Positions 36,419 through 45,122 of a DNA stretch of 64,000 bases are shown one piece after another. Source of the stretch: Syntrophomonas sp. (GTDB lineage Bacteria > Bacillota > Syntrophomonadia > Syntrophomonadales > Syntrophomonadaceae); NCBI GenBank assembly GCA_016841425.1, contig JAENZE010000007.1, forward strand, positions 156,173 to 220,172, read 5' to 3'. The notes beneath the pieces were generated by a model. That model was not told the DNA's origin. It worked only from the letters and a program-made list of their open reading frames with translations, and made no database searches. Positions within the stretch are counted from its first letter, which is position 1. Each line of letters begins with the position of its first letter. A program made the translations under genes and the position numbers.

Positions 36419-37357
36419 TTAAGCCCCGGTGTGCTCCAGCAAGCGTTCCCATTTTTGATCCACATATTGCTGCGCTTCTTCAATCATCCACTCATTCCCT
36501 TTCTGGAACATATGGCGGAATCTACCCTGAGAGCGGAGAAATTCTGCCACGGGCAGCTTTTTCTTCGGTGTATAACTCAGACGCCACACTCCCTCCTCTA
36601 CTTCGAAAAGGGGCCAGACGCAGGTATCTACCGCCAGCTTGGTTATCTCCGCCAGCCTTTCCATGGGGTAATCCCATCCACGAGGACATGGGGACAGTAT
36701 ATTTAAAAAGCAAGGACCCTCAGTATAAATGGCATTATAGGCTTTGGTGTGCAGATCCTTGAAATTGCCTATAGGGGCAGTCTGAGCTACATAAGGGATG
36801 TTATGAGCCACCAAAATCTCAGTCAGATCTTTTTTATTCTGTTTCTTACCCTGCCCCACAGTACCTACCGGTGTGGTAGTAGTGCGGGCAAAAAGAGGCG
36901 TTGAAGATGAACGCTGGATTCCGGTATTCATATAAGCCTCGTTGTCATAGCAGACGTAGACCATGTCATGACCGCGTTCCATAGCACCTGACAGAGATTG
37001 AAACCCTATGTCATAGGTGCCGCCGTCACCTGCAAAAGTAATAAACTTGACGGTCCCTTCCACCTTGCCGCGGCGTTTCAAGGCATTATACGCTGCTTCC
37101 ACCCCGGAACAGGTAGCCGCGGAGTTTTCAAAAGCAGAATGAAGATAACTGTCCATATAGGCAGTGTAAGGATACATAAAGGTGGAAACCTCCAGACAAC
37201 TGGTGGCATTAACCACCACGGCCCGGTCCTCTTTATCCAGGGCACGCAGAACCCCTGATACAACGACCCCGGCGCCGCAGCCTGCGCAGAGTCGATGCCC
37301 TCCGGTGAGACGTACCGGCTTTTCTACTTCCCGTTTCAGGTTATATACCCTGCTCAT
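36419..37357 (-). CDS. porB: 2-oxoacid:ferredoxin oxidoreductase beta subunit (TPP binding)
   Basis: 312 residues. CAGCGAGVV near 23-31 supplies a cluster cysteine cluster, and GDGGTYDIGFQSLSGAME near 110 with CYDNEAYMNTGI near 134 form the thiamin-diphosphate/Mg motif. With subunits porG, porD and porA it oxidises a 2-oxoacid plus CoA to acyl-CoA, CO2 and reduced ferredoxin, or runs in reverse. Its start ATG overlaps the porA stop by ATGA, so all four are co-translated. Substrate (pyruvate or branched-chain oxoacid) is not decided by motif; see T-box. Confidence 0.9.
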   Translation of the reverse strand: MSRVYNLKREVEKPVRLTGGHRLCAGCGAGVVVSGVLRALDKEDRAVVVNATSCLEVSTFMYPYTAYMDSYLHSAFENSAATCSGVEAAYNALKRRGKVEGTVKFITFAGDGGTYDIGFQSLSGAMERGHDMVYVCYDNEAYMNTGIQRSSSTPLFARTTTTPVGTVGQGKKQNKKDLTEILVAHNIPYVAQTAPIGNFKDLHTKAYNAIYTEGPCFLNILSPCPRGWDYPMERLAEITKLAVDTCVWPLFEVEEGVWRLSYTPKKKLPVAEFLRSQGRFRHMFQKGNEWMIEEAQQYVDQKWERLLEHTGA

Positions 37358-38544
37358 ACTATCTCCTCCTTTGACCTCTGTCCCATATGGGTATATACTG
37401 GGTGGGTCTCGCCGGTCACAGCAATATCCGCCAGCCGGCCAAACACTTTTTCGATATCCTCGGTCTTTACGTCCCGGCCGCCCAGACCATAAACGATATT
37501 AATCAAATACGGACGTTCCTTCAAATCATATAAAGCACTGCGGGTCTCGGCAAATAAAGGACCTCCGTTGGCCGAAAAGCCCTCGGACTTATCCATAACG
37601 GCTACGGCTCTGGTGCCAGCCAACGTCCGAGCCAGTTCCTCACCTGGGAAAGGACGGAATACTCTTATTTTAACCAGCCCTGCCTTTACTCCATCCGCCC
37701 GCAGCTGATCGACAGCTGCTTTGGCAGTTCCGGCACTGGACCCGATCAGAACCAGAGCCAATTCCGCATCCTCCATCCTATATTCTTCAAACAGACCATA
37801 GCGCCGGCCGGAAATCTTTTCAAACTCTGCTGCTACCTCCAGTATGCGGGCCTTGGCCGCCTTCATAGCCTCAGCCTGCAGGACCTTGTGTTCCATGTAA
37901 TAGGCACTCACATCGTAGGGTCCTACCGCCAGCGGATTTTCTCTTTTCAGCAGATAGTTTTCCGGGTTATATTCCCCGATAAATTTACGCACAGCATTTG
38001 TCTCCAAAAGCTCTATGTTCTCTACGGCATGACTGGTAATGAAGCCATCCATACAGGTCATCACCGGTAAGCGAACCTGCGGGGTCTCACCGATTGGCAT
38101 GGCCATGAGAATATTATCGTAGGCCTCCTGATTATTTTCGGCATAGATTTGGATCCAGCCGCTGTCACGGGCTCCCATAGAGTCGGAGTGGTCGTTGTTT
38201 ATGTTAATTGGCCCTGTAAGGGCCCGATTGACACAGGCCAGTGTAATAGGCAGACGGCTTGAAGCCGCCACGTACAAAAGCTCGTACATCAGTGCCAGTC
38301 CGCAGGATGAAGTAGCACTGACGGATCTGGCTCCTGCAGCCTGCGCTGCAATGCAAACGGACATTGAACTGTGCTCAGACTCCACGGTTACGTATTCAGT
38401 ATTTACCTCGCCGTCGGCCACATAATTGGCGAAGTATTCAGGAATTTCTGTTGAGGGAGTGATAGGGAACGCTCCCATGACATCAGGATTTATCTGCTTC
38501 ATGGCATAAGCTACAGCCTCGTTGCCAGAAAGGCGGTTGCTCAT
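37354..38544 (-). CDS. porA: 2-oxoacid:ferredoxin oxidoreductase alpha subunit
   Basis: 396 residues from ATG 38544, which follows AGGAGGTG and overlaps the porD stop by ATGA. Contains the alpha-subunit motifs AVAYAMKQINPDVMGAFPIT, EYVTVESEHSSMSVCIAAQA, NRALTGPININNDHSDSMGA and GFSANGGPLFAETR. The TPP-facing SEHS...DHSD segment and the GARDSGW block match PorA-type enzymes. A longer upstream reading has no ribosome binding site. Confidence 0.9.
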   Translation of the reverse strand: MSNRLSGNEAVAYAMKQINPDVMGAFPITPSTEIPEYFANYVADGEVNTEYVTVESEHSSMSVCIAAQAAGARSVSATSSCGLALMYELLYVAASSRLPITLACVNRALTGPININNDHSDSMGARDSGWIQIYAENNQEAYDNILMAMPIGETPQVRLPVMTCMDGFITSHAVENIELLETNAVRKFIGEYNPENYLLKRENPLAVGPYDVSAYYMEHKVLQAEAMKAAKARILEVAAEFEKISGRRYGLFEEYRMEDAELALVLIGSSAGTAKAAVDQLRADGVKAGLVKIRVFRPFPGEELARTLAGTRAVAVMDKSEGFSANGGPLFAETRSALYDLKERPYLINIVYGLGGRDVKTEDIEKVFGRLADIAVTGETHPVYTHMGQRSKEEIV

Positions 38545-38849
38545 TTGGCCACACCTCCTGTCACCATGGTAATCGCCGGGAAGGGACACACGTTCTCACA
38601 GATACCGCAGCCCTTGCAGTGCATATAATCGAAGTCCAGACGTTTCCCGTCTTTCACCGGAATAGCACTGTCCGGACAGAATGGAACACAAAGCATACAG
38701 TGTTTACATGCTTCCTCGTGAAAAACGGGCGTGTTGGTTCGCCAATTACCAGTATTGAAAGCCCGTGCGGTTCCTGGTTCGTAGATCTCCCCGCCGGGGG
38801 TCAGATCCTGCCAGGGGGTACGTTCGTTGATATCCTTCGCATAAATCAT
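38541..38849 (-). CDS. porD: 2-oxoacid:ferredoxin oxidoreductase delta subunit (2x4Fe-4S ferredoxin)
   Basis: 102 residues carrying two cluster motifs: CKHCMLCVPFCP near 44-55 and CKGCGICENVCP near 76-87. Delivers electrons between the TPP cofactor site and external ferredoxin. GGAGGAGGTG precedes ATG 38849, which overlaps porG's stop. Order gamma-delta-alpha-beta is the typical four-subunit (Thermotoga/clostridial) type. Confidence 0.92.
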   Translation of the reverse strand: MIYAKDINERTPWQDLTPGGEIYEPGTARAFNTGNWRTNTPVFHEEACKHCMLCVPFCPDSAIPVKDGKRLDFDYMHCKGCGICENVCPFPAITMVTGGVAK

Positions 38850-39430
38850 CCTACCTGCACCTCCTCCATGGATTTTTTCAGTGTTGCCATGTTCCCCGCG
38901 ATAACCTGGGGCTTGGCAGCAAATTTATGTTTAAAGGATTCTTCAATATTGGCTAAAAAACGCCCGGGTTCCAAAACGCCGCTCACCTTAACCGCAGCGG
39001 CCAGCATTGCGGTATTCGGGAAGTTTGTGCCCAAAATCTCTTCTGAAATGCGGCGGGCATCTATGGTACAGACTTTTCCGGTCCATCCCGGGAGCCTCTC
39101 GCGCATCTCCAGGGGAGAGCTGGGAGTATTAATGATTATCGCACCGCCCTCTTTCAGTCCTCCGGTAACATCAACGCTGTCCAGCAGACTTTCATCTACC
39201 ACGACCACATAGTCAGGATAGTAAATGTTGGAATGGATAGTACACCGTTTTTCACTGATGCGATTATAAGCCGTAATAGGGGCTCCCATACGTTCCGGTC
39301 CATACTCCGGGAATCCCTGCACGAATTTTCCTTCTAAAGCAGCCACATCCGCCAGCAGCAGACAGGCCATCTTGGCTCCCTGTCCGCCCCGGCCGTGCCA
39401 GCGAATTTCTACCATGTCATTGGTTGCCAT
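38846..39430 (-). CDS. porG: 2-oxoacid:ferredoxin oxidoreductase gamma subunit
   Basis: 194 residues. N-terminal MVEIRWHGRGGQGAKMACLL is the gamma-subunit CoA-binding signature; SSPLEMRERLP and LGTNFPNTAMLAAAVKVSGV near 110-150 also match. ATG 39430 is preceded by GGAGGAG. First gene of the operon, 195 bases downstream of the T-box terminator. The longer upstream reading frame overlaps a small hypothetical frame and is not preferred. Confidence 0.9.
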   Translation of the reverse strand: MATNDMVEIRWHGRGGQGAKMACLLLADVAALEGKFVQGFPEYGPERMGAPITAYNRISEKRCTIHSNIYYPDYVVVVDESLLDSVDVTGGLKEGGAIIINTPSSPLEMRERLPGWTGKVCTIDARRISEEILGTNFPNTAMLAAAVKVSGVLEPGRFLANIEESFKHKFAAKPQVIAGNMATLKKSMEEVQVG

Positions 39431-39444
39431 TGTTTCTCCTCCAG

Positions 39445-39534
39445 TCATTGTGTAATCGGTTCCCTTGGCGCGCCTATACCCACAAGGGGCAACTCGTAGT
39501 ACTGGTCTTTTCGATGATTCTGAGTGTTTTGCAT
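39445..39534 (-). CDS. Possible leader peptide (29 aa) before porG
   Basis: ATG 39534 to TGA 39445 reads MQNTQNHRKDQYYELPLVGI then GAPREPITQ. It ends 15 bases upstream of the porG start, just before the GGAGGAG site. No ribosome binding site is seen before its ATG, which sits in the loop of the GTGTTTTGCA hairpin, so expression is doubtful. No known family. Confidence 0.25.
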   Translation of the reverse strand: MQNTQNHRKDQYYELPLVGIGAPREPITQ

Positions 39535-39623
39535 GGAAATAGTGCAAAACACCAAAAACCTTGGGCTCGTGACTTTACCACGAGTGTCCTCATACCATAA
39601 ATATAGCAATTCTATATTTTCTT

Positions 39624-39662
39624 AAATAAAAAGGCTTTCATCCCATAAAGGGACGAAAGCCT
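39624..39662 (-). terminator. Terminator of the T-box leader
   Basis: AGGCTTTCRTCCC and GGGACGAAAGCCT (on the plus strand) form a 13-base stem with one bulge and ATAAA loop, followed on the minus strand by TTTTTATTT. It is mutually exclusive with the antiterminator carrying the T-box sequence. Confidence 0.85.
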
Positions 39663-39872
39663 GAAAGACATTCGCTATACCACCCGTTAATACAACATAC
39701 CATCATATGCGTTCCCGGTGACGAGGGAAAACCGTCGAAGCCTACTGGATTATTCGTTCGGTCCGCAGCTCAGGAGTGATTTTCGGGTTCAGACTACTGG
39801 TACCGGGCTTGCACCATCCCCGGCTCGCTGAAACGTTCAGCCGAAACGTACTCTCTCCGTCAATGCCTTTAA
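39624..39872 (-). ncRNA. T-box riboswitch, specifier AUC (isoleucine) on porGDAB
   Basis: On the minus strand: Stem I opens AAAGGCATTGACGGAGAGAG then TACG, has the terminal GGGGATGGTGCAAGCCC region, and returns through CCCGAAAATCACTCCTGAGC, in which ATC (plus 39778-39780, reverse) is in the specifier position before ACTCC. Stem III is AGTAGGCTTCGACGG. The antiterminator core at 39671-39688 reads AACGGGTGGTATAGCGAA; the UGGU part that pairs with tRNA NCCA is kept, while the usual ACCGCG is ATAGCG. U after UGG fits a tRNA with discriminator A, as in Ile. Terminator follows. Confidence 0.8.
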
Positions 39873-39890
39873 AATTTTTAATTACAGATA

Positions 39891-39919
39891 AATATACCCT
39901 CTTGATTGTGCTTTGTCAA
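39891..39919 (-). promoter_or_regulatory. Consensus sigma-A promoter of the T-box leader
   Basis: On the minus strand TTGACA (plus 39914-39919) and TATATT (plus 39891-39896) are separated by exactly 17 bases. The start site would be about 7 bases later, just at the head of the T-box. Confidence 0.8.
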
Positions 39920-40212
39920 TCACTATGTGTGATTTTCAAGTAATTATAAAATCAGATGATATCCACCCGATTGGTCAATCCAATTCTGCTAACGGCAGGT
40001 GTTAATGTTAATGTCTGTCTAAAAGGACAGGCAAACCGACCCATGTCTTCCTGTGTCTGATTTTCAAGCTAATTTATCCATGATTTATCCTGCCAAATGT
40101 GCTATGGGCATGGCTTATGCAGTTAGTCCAATCCACCGTTCAAGGTTTATTATACCATTATCTTGGCCAAAGACAAGGAACCGGTTAGAACACCGTCCCT
40201 CTGTCTTCTTTG

Positions 40213-41568
40213 TCAACAACCCGTCAGACTGTCACTATCCAGACGCTTAAGTTCATAAAAAAGCAATATACCGGTTAATATGAAAGAACCCAGGTCGGCA
40301 ACAGGTGCCGCCCTCCATACACCTTCCAAGCCCCAGAACTGCGGCAAAATAAGTAAGGCAGGAATATAGAGCAATATATATCTTGATAAACTTAAAATGG
40401 CGGCTTGCTTGGCTTTACCTACGGATTGAAAATAAATGGAGCCGACAACTTGAAAACCTACAACAGGAAGAAAGAGAAAAACGATTAAGAGGCCATGAGA
40501 ACCCAGAGTGATTAACGAAATATCACTTTTGGCAAATAGACCGACTATGGCCTCGGGAAAGAGCCTGGTGAAAACGAAACCCAGTGAGAGAACCAATGTA
40601 GCGGCGGCAATTGCTGATTTCAATGCTTCTTTAACCCGTTTCTGCTGTCCTGCCCCGTAATTATACCCGATAATCGGCTGAGCTCCTTGGCTTATGCCGA
40701 TTACTGGCATTACCAGGATTGTAGACATACTAAAAATAATGCCCATGGCTGAAATAGCCAGGTCTCCACCGTAAATGCCCAGGCTTTTAAGCAATACCAC
40801 CTGTTTAACACTATCAACTAATTGCATGGCAAAGGGAGGAAAACCGATAGTCAAGATTTGCTGTATGACCAAAGGCTTAAGCTTTAGATTTCTCCAGTGA
40901 ATTTTTAAAATACTTTTTCCTCCAAAAAAATAATACAGAATCCACCCAGCAGAAATCCCCTGTGCTATCACGGTAGCCAGAGCTGCTCCTTTAATTCCCA
41001 AACCAAGAATAAAGATAAAATAATAATCCAGAGTAATGTTGGCAACTGCTGCAACAAGCATCGTATACATAGCTGTGCGGGGATTTCCTTCAGCACGTAT
41101 GAAATTGTTCATGCCAAAACTAATTCCCAATAATACACTGCCCATTAAAATTATTCTCATGTAATCGCTGGCATAGGGCAATACGTCATTACTGGCTCCA
41201 AATAGCTGCAATAAAGGAGTCAAGAAAAGCAAGCCCAGAACGGACAGGGTTACTGAAATAATAATCAGCAATAGCAGGGCATTTCCCGCTATTAATTCGG
41301 CCTCATCTTTTTTCTTAGCGCCCAATCTGATGGATATCAAGGATGTTGCTCCCATGCCTACCAGCATGGAAAAGGCCATAATTATTAGCATAATAGGGAA
41401 TCCAATAGTAGTACCGGCAATGGCCAGGGAACCAACCCCCCGGCCAACAAAAATTCGGTCCACAATGTTATATAATGCACTTACCAGCATCCCAACTATA
41501 GCGGGTATGGAGAATTTTAAAAGAAGTGTGCTGATACTGCCTTCTCCCAATTGTTTAGAATGGTCCAT
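40213..41568 (-). CDS. MATE-family multidrug efflux transporter
   Basis: 451 residues with twelve hydrophobic helices in two similar halves. The N-terminal block LLLKFSIPAIVGMLVSALYN then IVDRIFVGRGVGS and the FGMNNFIRAEGNPR segment near 140-153 are typical MATE (NorM/DinF-MepA) motifs. ATG 41568 overlaps the last bases of the phosphotransferase gene, so it is part of that operon with no separate promoter visible. Expels cationic drugs by Na+ or H+ exchange. The substrate is unknown. Confidence 0.88.
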   Translation of the reverse strand: MDHSKQLGEGSISTLLLKFSIPAIVGMLVSALYNIVDRIFVGRGVGSLAIAGTTIGFPIMLIIMAFSMLVGMGATSLISIRLGAKKKDEAELIAGNALLLLIIISVTLSVLGLLFLTPLLQLFGASNDVLPYASDYMRIILMGSVLLGISFGMNNFIRAEGNPRTAMYTMLVAAVANITLDYYFIFILGLGIKGAALATVIAQGISAGWILYYFFGGKSILKIHWRNLKLKPLVIQQILTIGFPPFAMQLVDSVKQVVLLKSLGIYGGDLAISAMGIIFSMSTILVMPVIGISQGAQPIIGYNYGAGQQKRVKEALKSAIAAATLVLSLGFVFTRLFPEAIVGLFAKSDISLITLGSHGLLIVFLFLPVVGFQVVGSIYFQSVGKAKQAAILSLSRYILLYIPALLILPQFWGLEGVWRAAPVADLGSFILTGILLFYELKRLDSDSLTGC

Positions 41569-44221
41569 CAATCGTGCCCGCATCACCATCGACAACGATT
41601 TCCTGACCATCCGTAATGATTCGCATGGCCCCGGCTACGTTAACTACGGCGGGGATTCCGTATTCGCGGGCAACGATAGAGCCATGGGACAAAAATCCTC
41701 CAGTTTCCATCACTACGGCCCCGGCTTTTAAGAACAAGGGTGTCCATGCCGGGTCGGTAGAGGGTGCTACCAGTATTTCTCCGGGCTGCAGGCGGTTTCC
41801 TTCGGACGGGTGAGCAATTAACCTGGCTATGCCGGAAGCTCTCCCGGTCGCTGCTGCTACCCCTCGCAAACAGTCTCCGGAGCTCTGGCCGACCGGCCCT
41901 GAAAAGACCAGCTTTTCGCCGCAGATGATATCAGGAGCAGGAATCGTTTCTTTTCTCTGGTAGCTCATTTTTCTAAATTCCACCAGGGCCTTGAGCCCGT
42001 CACCATTCCACTCCTCACGCAAAATGGAAAACAGATCCGCCCAGGAACAGAAAAACACATCGCCCGGCTCATTAATGAGGCCTCGCCGATAAAAGCGCTT
42101 GCCCAGCTCCTGGGCCATTAAACGGTAAGGTTCCGTAGCCATAACTATAACCGACTTGGTCATCTCCCTTACCGCTGCACCTTCCTGAGCCGTCTTGATC
42201 CCCTGGCGAATCTCCTCCCGGACCTCGGCGGGGACAGTTTCCACCACCTCTTGCCAGGCCCGCTCAAACTGCAGCTTCTGCTTAACCTTCAAGTCGCCAG
42301 GCCGGGCGGTATCCATTGTATTCTTGATTATATCCAGCGGATAAGTGGGGTCTTCCTTCCAGCGCGGATTGATAATATCCAGTTCATATACTGCACGGTG
42401 ACCATATTCCTCTATAAAGGTCCGGAAAGCCTGCTTGAACGGAGAGCTTTCCGGAAGCTCTGCTTCCCATAAAATCGGATTAAAAGCCGCAGTTGTCAAA
42501 TACCGGACTGCAGCCTCATCCCGGCGGGCCAGTTCGGCCAGTTCCAAGAGCCGGTAGCCGTGATCGGCACTGGTTATTCCAGCCTGACCGCCTACCATTA
42601 AGCCATTCAGAACCACCGTTGCACGGGCACCGAAGTATTCGTACAGATTTTGCAACAGGGTGATAAGCGGCATAGTGCCGACTGCCGCCAGGAAAGTGAA
42701 TCTCTCGCAATATTTCTTTAGAATGTTGCCAAGCTCAATGTATTTGTCGTCAAACTCCGATTCCGGCAGCCCCGCAAATCCGGTGACGGTTATCACTTGG
42801 GCGGAACGGGGAACTTCGGCGAAAATACGGGGCGCTTCAGCAGCCGCCTCCATAACCAGCTTCATCATCCCCATCCCCCGGCTCTGCCTTTCCCGGCCAA
42901 CCTCCCCCGCATAAGGATCGGGGTCATCTATTTTTAGCTGGGGTTGGTGTCCTCCCCAGAAATCGTTAAAAAAGTCGGGCATTGAACCGTGGCAATCGTA
43001 GTAGGCCCACTGCAGAGCGGATATATTGCAGTACAGCCTCCCGTTAAAATAACGTGAAAATTCAAACCCCTCCGGCATCCGGTACCCGATGGCGGGAAAC
43101 TGGGTATATTGAATGGTATCGATCGTATTCTTGAGCAGGCGTCGTTGCAGGGGGGAAACGACCATAGGGGCCGCATCCCGGTAATTGCCGTTTGACCATA
43201 TGGTCGGCTGGTTTTTCAGTGCTGCAAATGTATATTCCGGCAAGGCGGTTACAGGCCTGGCCTGCAATAAGAAAAAGTCCCGGCCATCATAAGCCCACTC
43301 CACATCCTGATGTTGTTCACCTTCCCCCAGAGATTCGAAAACCCGCATCAAGAGCAGACCCAATCTCTCAATTTCCTCATCGTTCAACACCTGCCGGGAT
43401 GACAACTCATCGCTACAAATAAATTCAGTGCCTCCGTCCTCTGCAGGCCGGGTGAAGCCCTGTTTGCTTCCGGTATTAAGCTTTAGCAGAGCGGGTGCCG
43501 TAGTCCAGGCTTGATTGTCCAGATAATAAGTGTCAGGTTCCACTGCGCCGTTTACTACTGATTCGCCCAGGCCGAAATTGGCGTTGATAACCAGTAGATC
43601 CCGGCGTCCGGTCTGGGGATCGCAGGTAAAGCCTACCCCGGCCGCCTGAGCTGCTACCATTTCCAACAATACAAGCGCCGGCAGCACTTCATTATCATCC
43701 AGTTCCATCCTGCGCCGGTAGGCTACGGCCTGTGGGGACCACAAACTGGCATAGCAGCCTTTGACGGCGGCAAGTATGTTTTCCAAGCCGCGCACATTCA
43801 GAAAAGACTCATGAATGCCGGCAAAAGATGCTGCAGCCGAGTCCTCGGCCGTAGCTGATGATCTTACCGCAATCGCTTTATCGAGCAGCTCCAGGTTTTG
43901 CAGGGCAGCAGATACTTCATCTATAATCACCCGGGGTATCGAGCCTGCTCTGATCTTTTCCTCCAACTGCGATAACTCCTGAGTGTAATCACCGAGGTTG
44001 GTGGCAGTTATTTTACTTGATATACCTGCAATATCATCGCCTAAATCGTTGTAGTCGATGAACTCCATATAGGCATCACTTGATAGTACACCGCCGGGCG
44101 GAACTTTAAAGCCAAAGCTGTCCAGCCGGGCCAGGTTCCAGCCCTTCCCTCCCACTTGCGGGGGCCCTGATTCAAAGGCCTGATCCCACATGATAAAGAA
44201 ATTCCCGTGATATTTCTTCAA
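41555..44221 (-). CDS. Rifampicin phosphotransferase-like ATP-grasp/His-swivel enzyme
   Basis: 888 residues. The N-terminus is an ATP-grasp (PPDK N-like) domain (QVGGKGWNLARLDSFGFKVP, SSATAEDSAAASFAGIHESF, QDVEWAYDGRDFFLLQARPV near 315-334). The catalytic His segment GGFLSHGSIVAREYGIPAVV sits near 841-860, at the very C-terminus, and there is no PEP-binding barrel. That order (ATP-grasp, middle, His domain) is that of rifampicin phosphotransferase and differs from PEP synthase. Start TTG 44221 follows AGGAG. Follows a TetR gene and precedes a MATE efflux gene. Confidence 0.8.
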   Translation of the reverse strand: MKKYHGNFFIMWDQAFESGPPQVGGKGWNLARLDSFGFKVPPGGVLSSDAYMEFIDYNDLGDDIAGISSKITATNLGDYTQELSQLEEKIRAGSIPRVIIDEVSAALQNLELLDKAIAVRSSATAEDSAAASFAGIHESFLNVRGLENILAAVKGCYASLWSPQAVAYRRRMELDDNEVLPALVLLEMVAAQAAGVGFTCDPQTGRRDLLVINANFGLGESVVNGAVEPDTYYLDNQAWTTAPALLKLNTGSKQGFTRPAEDGGTEFICSDELSSRQVLNDEEIERLGLLLMRVFESLGEGEQHQDVEWAYDGRDFFLLQARPVTALPEYTFAALKNQPTIWSNGNYRDAAPMVVSPLQRRLLKNTIDTIQYTQFPAIGYRMPEGFEFSRYFNGRLYCNISALQWAYYDCHGSMPDFFNDFWGGHQPQLKIDDPDPYAGEVGRERQSRGMGMMKLVMEAAAEAPRIFAEVPRSAQVITVTGFAGLPESEFDDKYIELGNILKKYCERFTFLAAVGTMPLITLLQNLYEYFGARATVVLNGLMVGGQAGITSADHGYRLLELAELARRDEAAVRYLTTAAFNPILWEAELPESSPFKQAFRTFIEEYGHRAVYELDIINPRWKEDPTYPLDIIKNTMDTARPGDLKVKQKLQFERAWQEVVETVPAEVREEIRQGIKTAQEGAAVREMTKSVIVMATEPYRLMAQELGKRFYRRGLINEPGDVFFCSWADLFSILREEWNGDGLKALVEFRKMSYQRKETIPAPDIICGEKLVFSGPVGQSSGDCLRGVAAATGRASGIARLIAHPSEGNRLQPGEILVAPSTDPAWTPLFLKAGAVVMETGGFLSHGSIVAREYGIPAVVNVAGAMRIITDGQEIVVDGDAGTIDGPF

Positions 44222-44278
44222 AACATCATCGCTCCTTTCAATAAATGCCAAACACAATTAAGACTGCGTCCAATTTGG

Positions 44279-44929
44279 CTATTTCACCTTGCTTTTACCA
44301 GCGCTTATGCCATTTAAAACTATATCGACCATCCTGCTGATCTCCTCACGGAGTTCGAAGCTGGAGGTATCTTGCAGCCATTCCCAGACTATCGTGCCGC
44401 GCAGCAAATCAATATAACGAACCAGCAGCTTTAACTGGACATCAGACCTTATTTCTCCAGCCTCTTGCCCCTGCCGGATTATCTCGGCGATAATCCTGTA
44501 GGTGCCCCTTTCCTGAAAATCATTTTCTGATCCCTGATTTTTGTCATAAGAATAATATGAGGTTTTAAAGCGATAGCCGAGAACAATTCCTGTAAGCTCC
44601 GGGTTGATCTCCACCCACCCGTAGGCGTTGTTCAAGGCGCTGAGCAAGCGGGACCGGGTATCAGGCAGGTTTTGAAGTTTTGCCAATGCCTCCTGCGCCA
44701 GGTGGTTAGAAATGCCTTTAACATATTCATCAGCGATAGCCTCTTTCACCGGAAAATAGTTGTACAGCGTTTTCCGAGCCACATCTGCTTCTTCTGCAAT
44801 TTGCTCCATGGTAGTATTGGAAAAGCCTTGCTGCTCGAACAGCTTCATAGCAATGTTTATTATCTTCTGCCGCAGTTCCCTTTTTTTTCTCTCCATCCGC
44901 CCTTCACCAGATATACTGTCTATTTCCAC
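44279..44929 (-). CDS. TetR/AcrR-family repressor
   Basis: 216 residues. The N-terminal helix-turn-helix IAMKLFEQQGFSNTTMEQIA followed by VARKTLYNYFPVKEAI near 33-68 is diagnostic. GTG 44929 is preferred because AGGAGG lies eight bases upstream. First gene of a three-gene unit with the phosphotransferase and MATE pump; a long inverted repeat (44984-45021) in its promoter region is the probable operator, so the set is likely autoregulated and induced by a drug-like ligand. Confidence 0.87.
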   Translation of the reverse strand: MEIDSISGEGRMERKKRELRQKIINIAMKLFEQQGFSNTTMEQIAEEADVARKTLYNYFPVKEAIADEYVKGISNHLAQEALAKLQNLPDTRSRLLSALNNAYGWVEINPELTGIVLGYRFKTSYYSYDKNQGSENDFQERGTYRIIAEIIRQGQEAGEIRSDVQLKLLVRYIDLLRGTIVWEWLQDTSSFELREEISRMVDIVLNGISAGKSKVK

Positions 44930-44983
44930 AATCGGCACCTCCTAAAATTTCCGCTTAACAAATCTGCAGTTTAAAAAAACATT

Positions 44984-45021
44984 TTATTATACAATGTTAC
45001 CAATTATACATTGTGTAATAA
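44984..45021. promoter_or_regulatory. TetR operator candidate
   Basis: TTATTATACAATGT and ACATTGTGTAATAA, revcomp-matched with one mismatch in 14 bases, separated by ten bases. It lies 55 bases upstream of the TetR start. Confidence 0.7.
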
Positions 45022-45122
45022 ATTATAGGTTGCTTCCCACTGATTGTCAATAATGTTGTCGGTGAAAAGAGGAGGTTATGCAAAATCTATTGACAGGGAA
45101 AATAAAAAAAGGTATAAATATA

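Larger units (their letters stand above)
39431..40212. other. porGDAB leader region: promoter, T-box, hairpins
   Basis: Holds a consensus promoter, a T-box leader and terminator, two more hairpins (stems CTCGTG/CACGAG at 39566-39584 and GTGTTTTGCA/TGCAAAACAC at 39524-39552) and a short open frame, then a degenerate dispersed repeat at 40160-40212 next to the MATE stop codon. Confidence 0.6.

Noticed and set aside
39778..39780. Asparagine (AAU) as T-box specifier, one base earlier
   Set aside because: AUC directly before ACTCC matches the usual specifier position better, but I cannot exclude a shift without a model alignment.
41555..44221. Phosphoenolpyruvate synthase
   Set aside because: The His segment is at the C-terminus and the PEP-binding barrel is missing, so the domain order does not fit PpsA.
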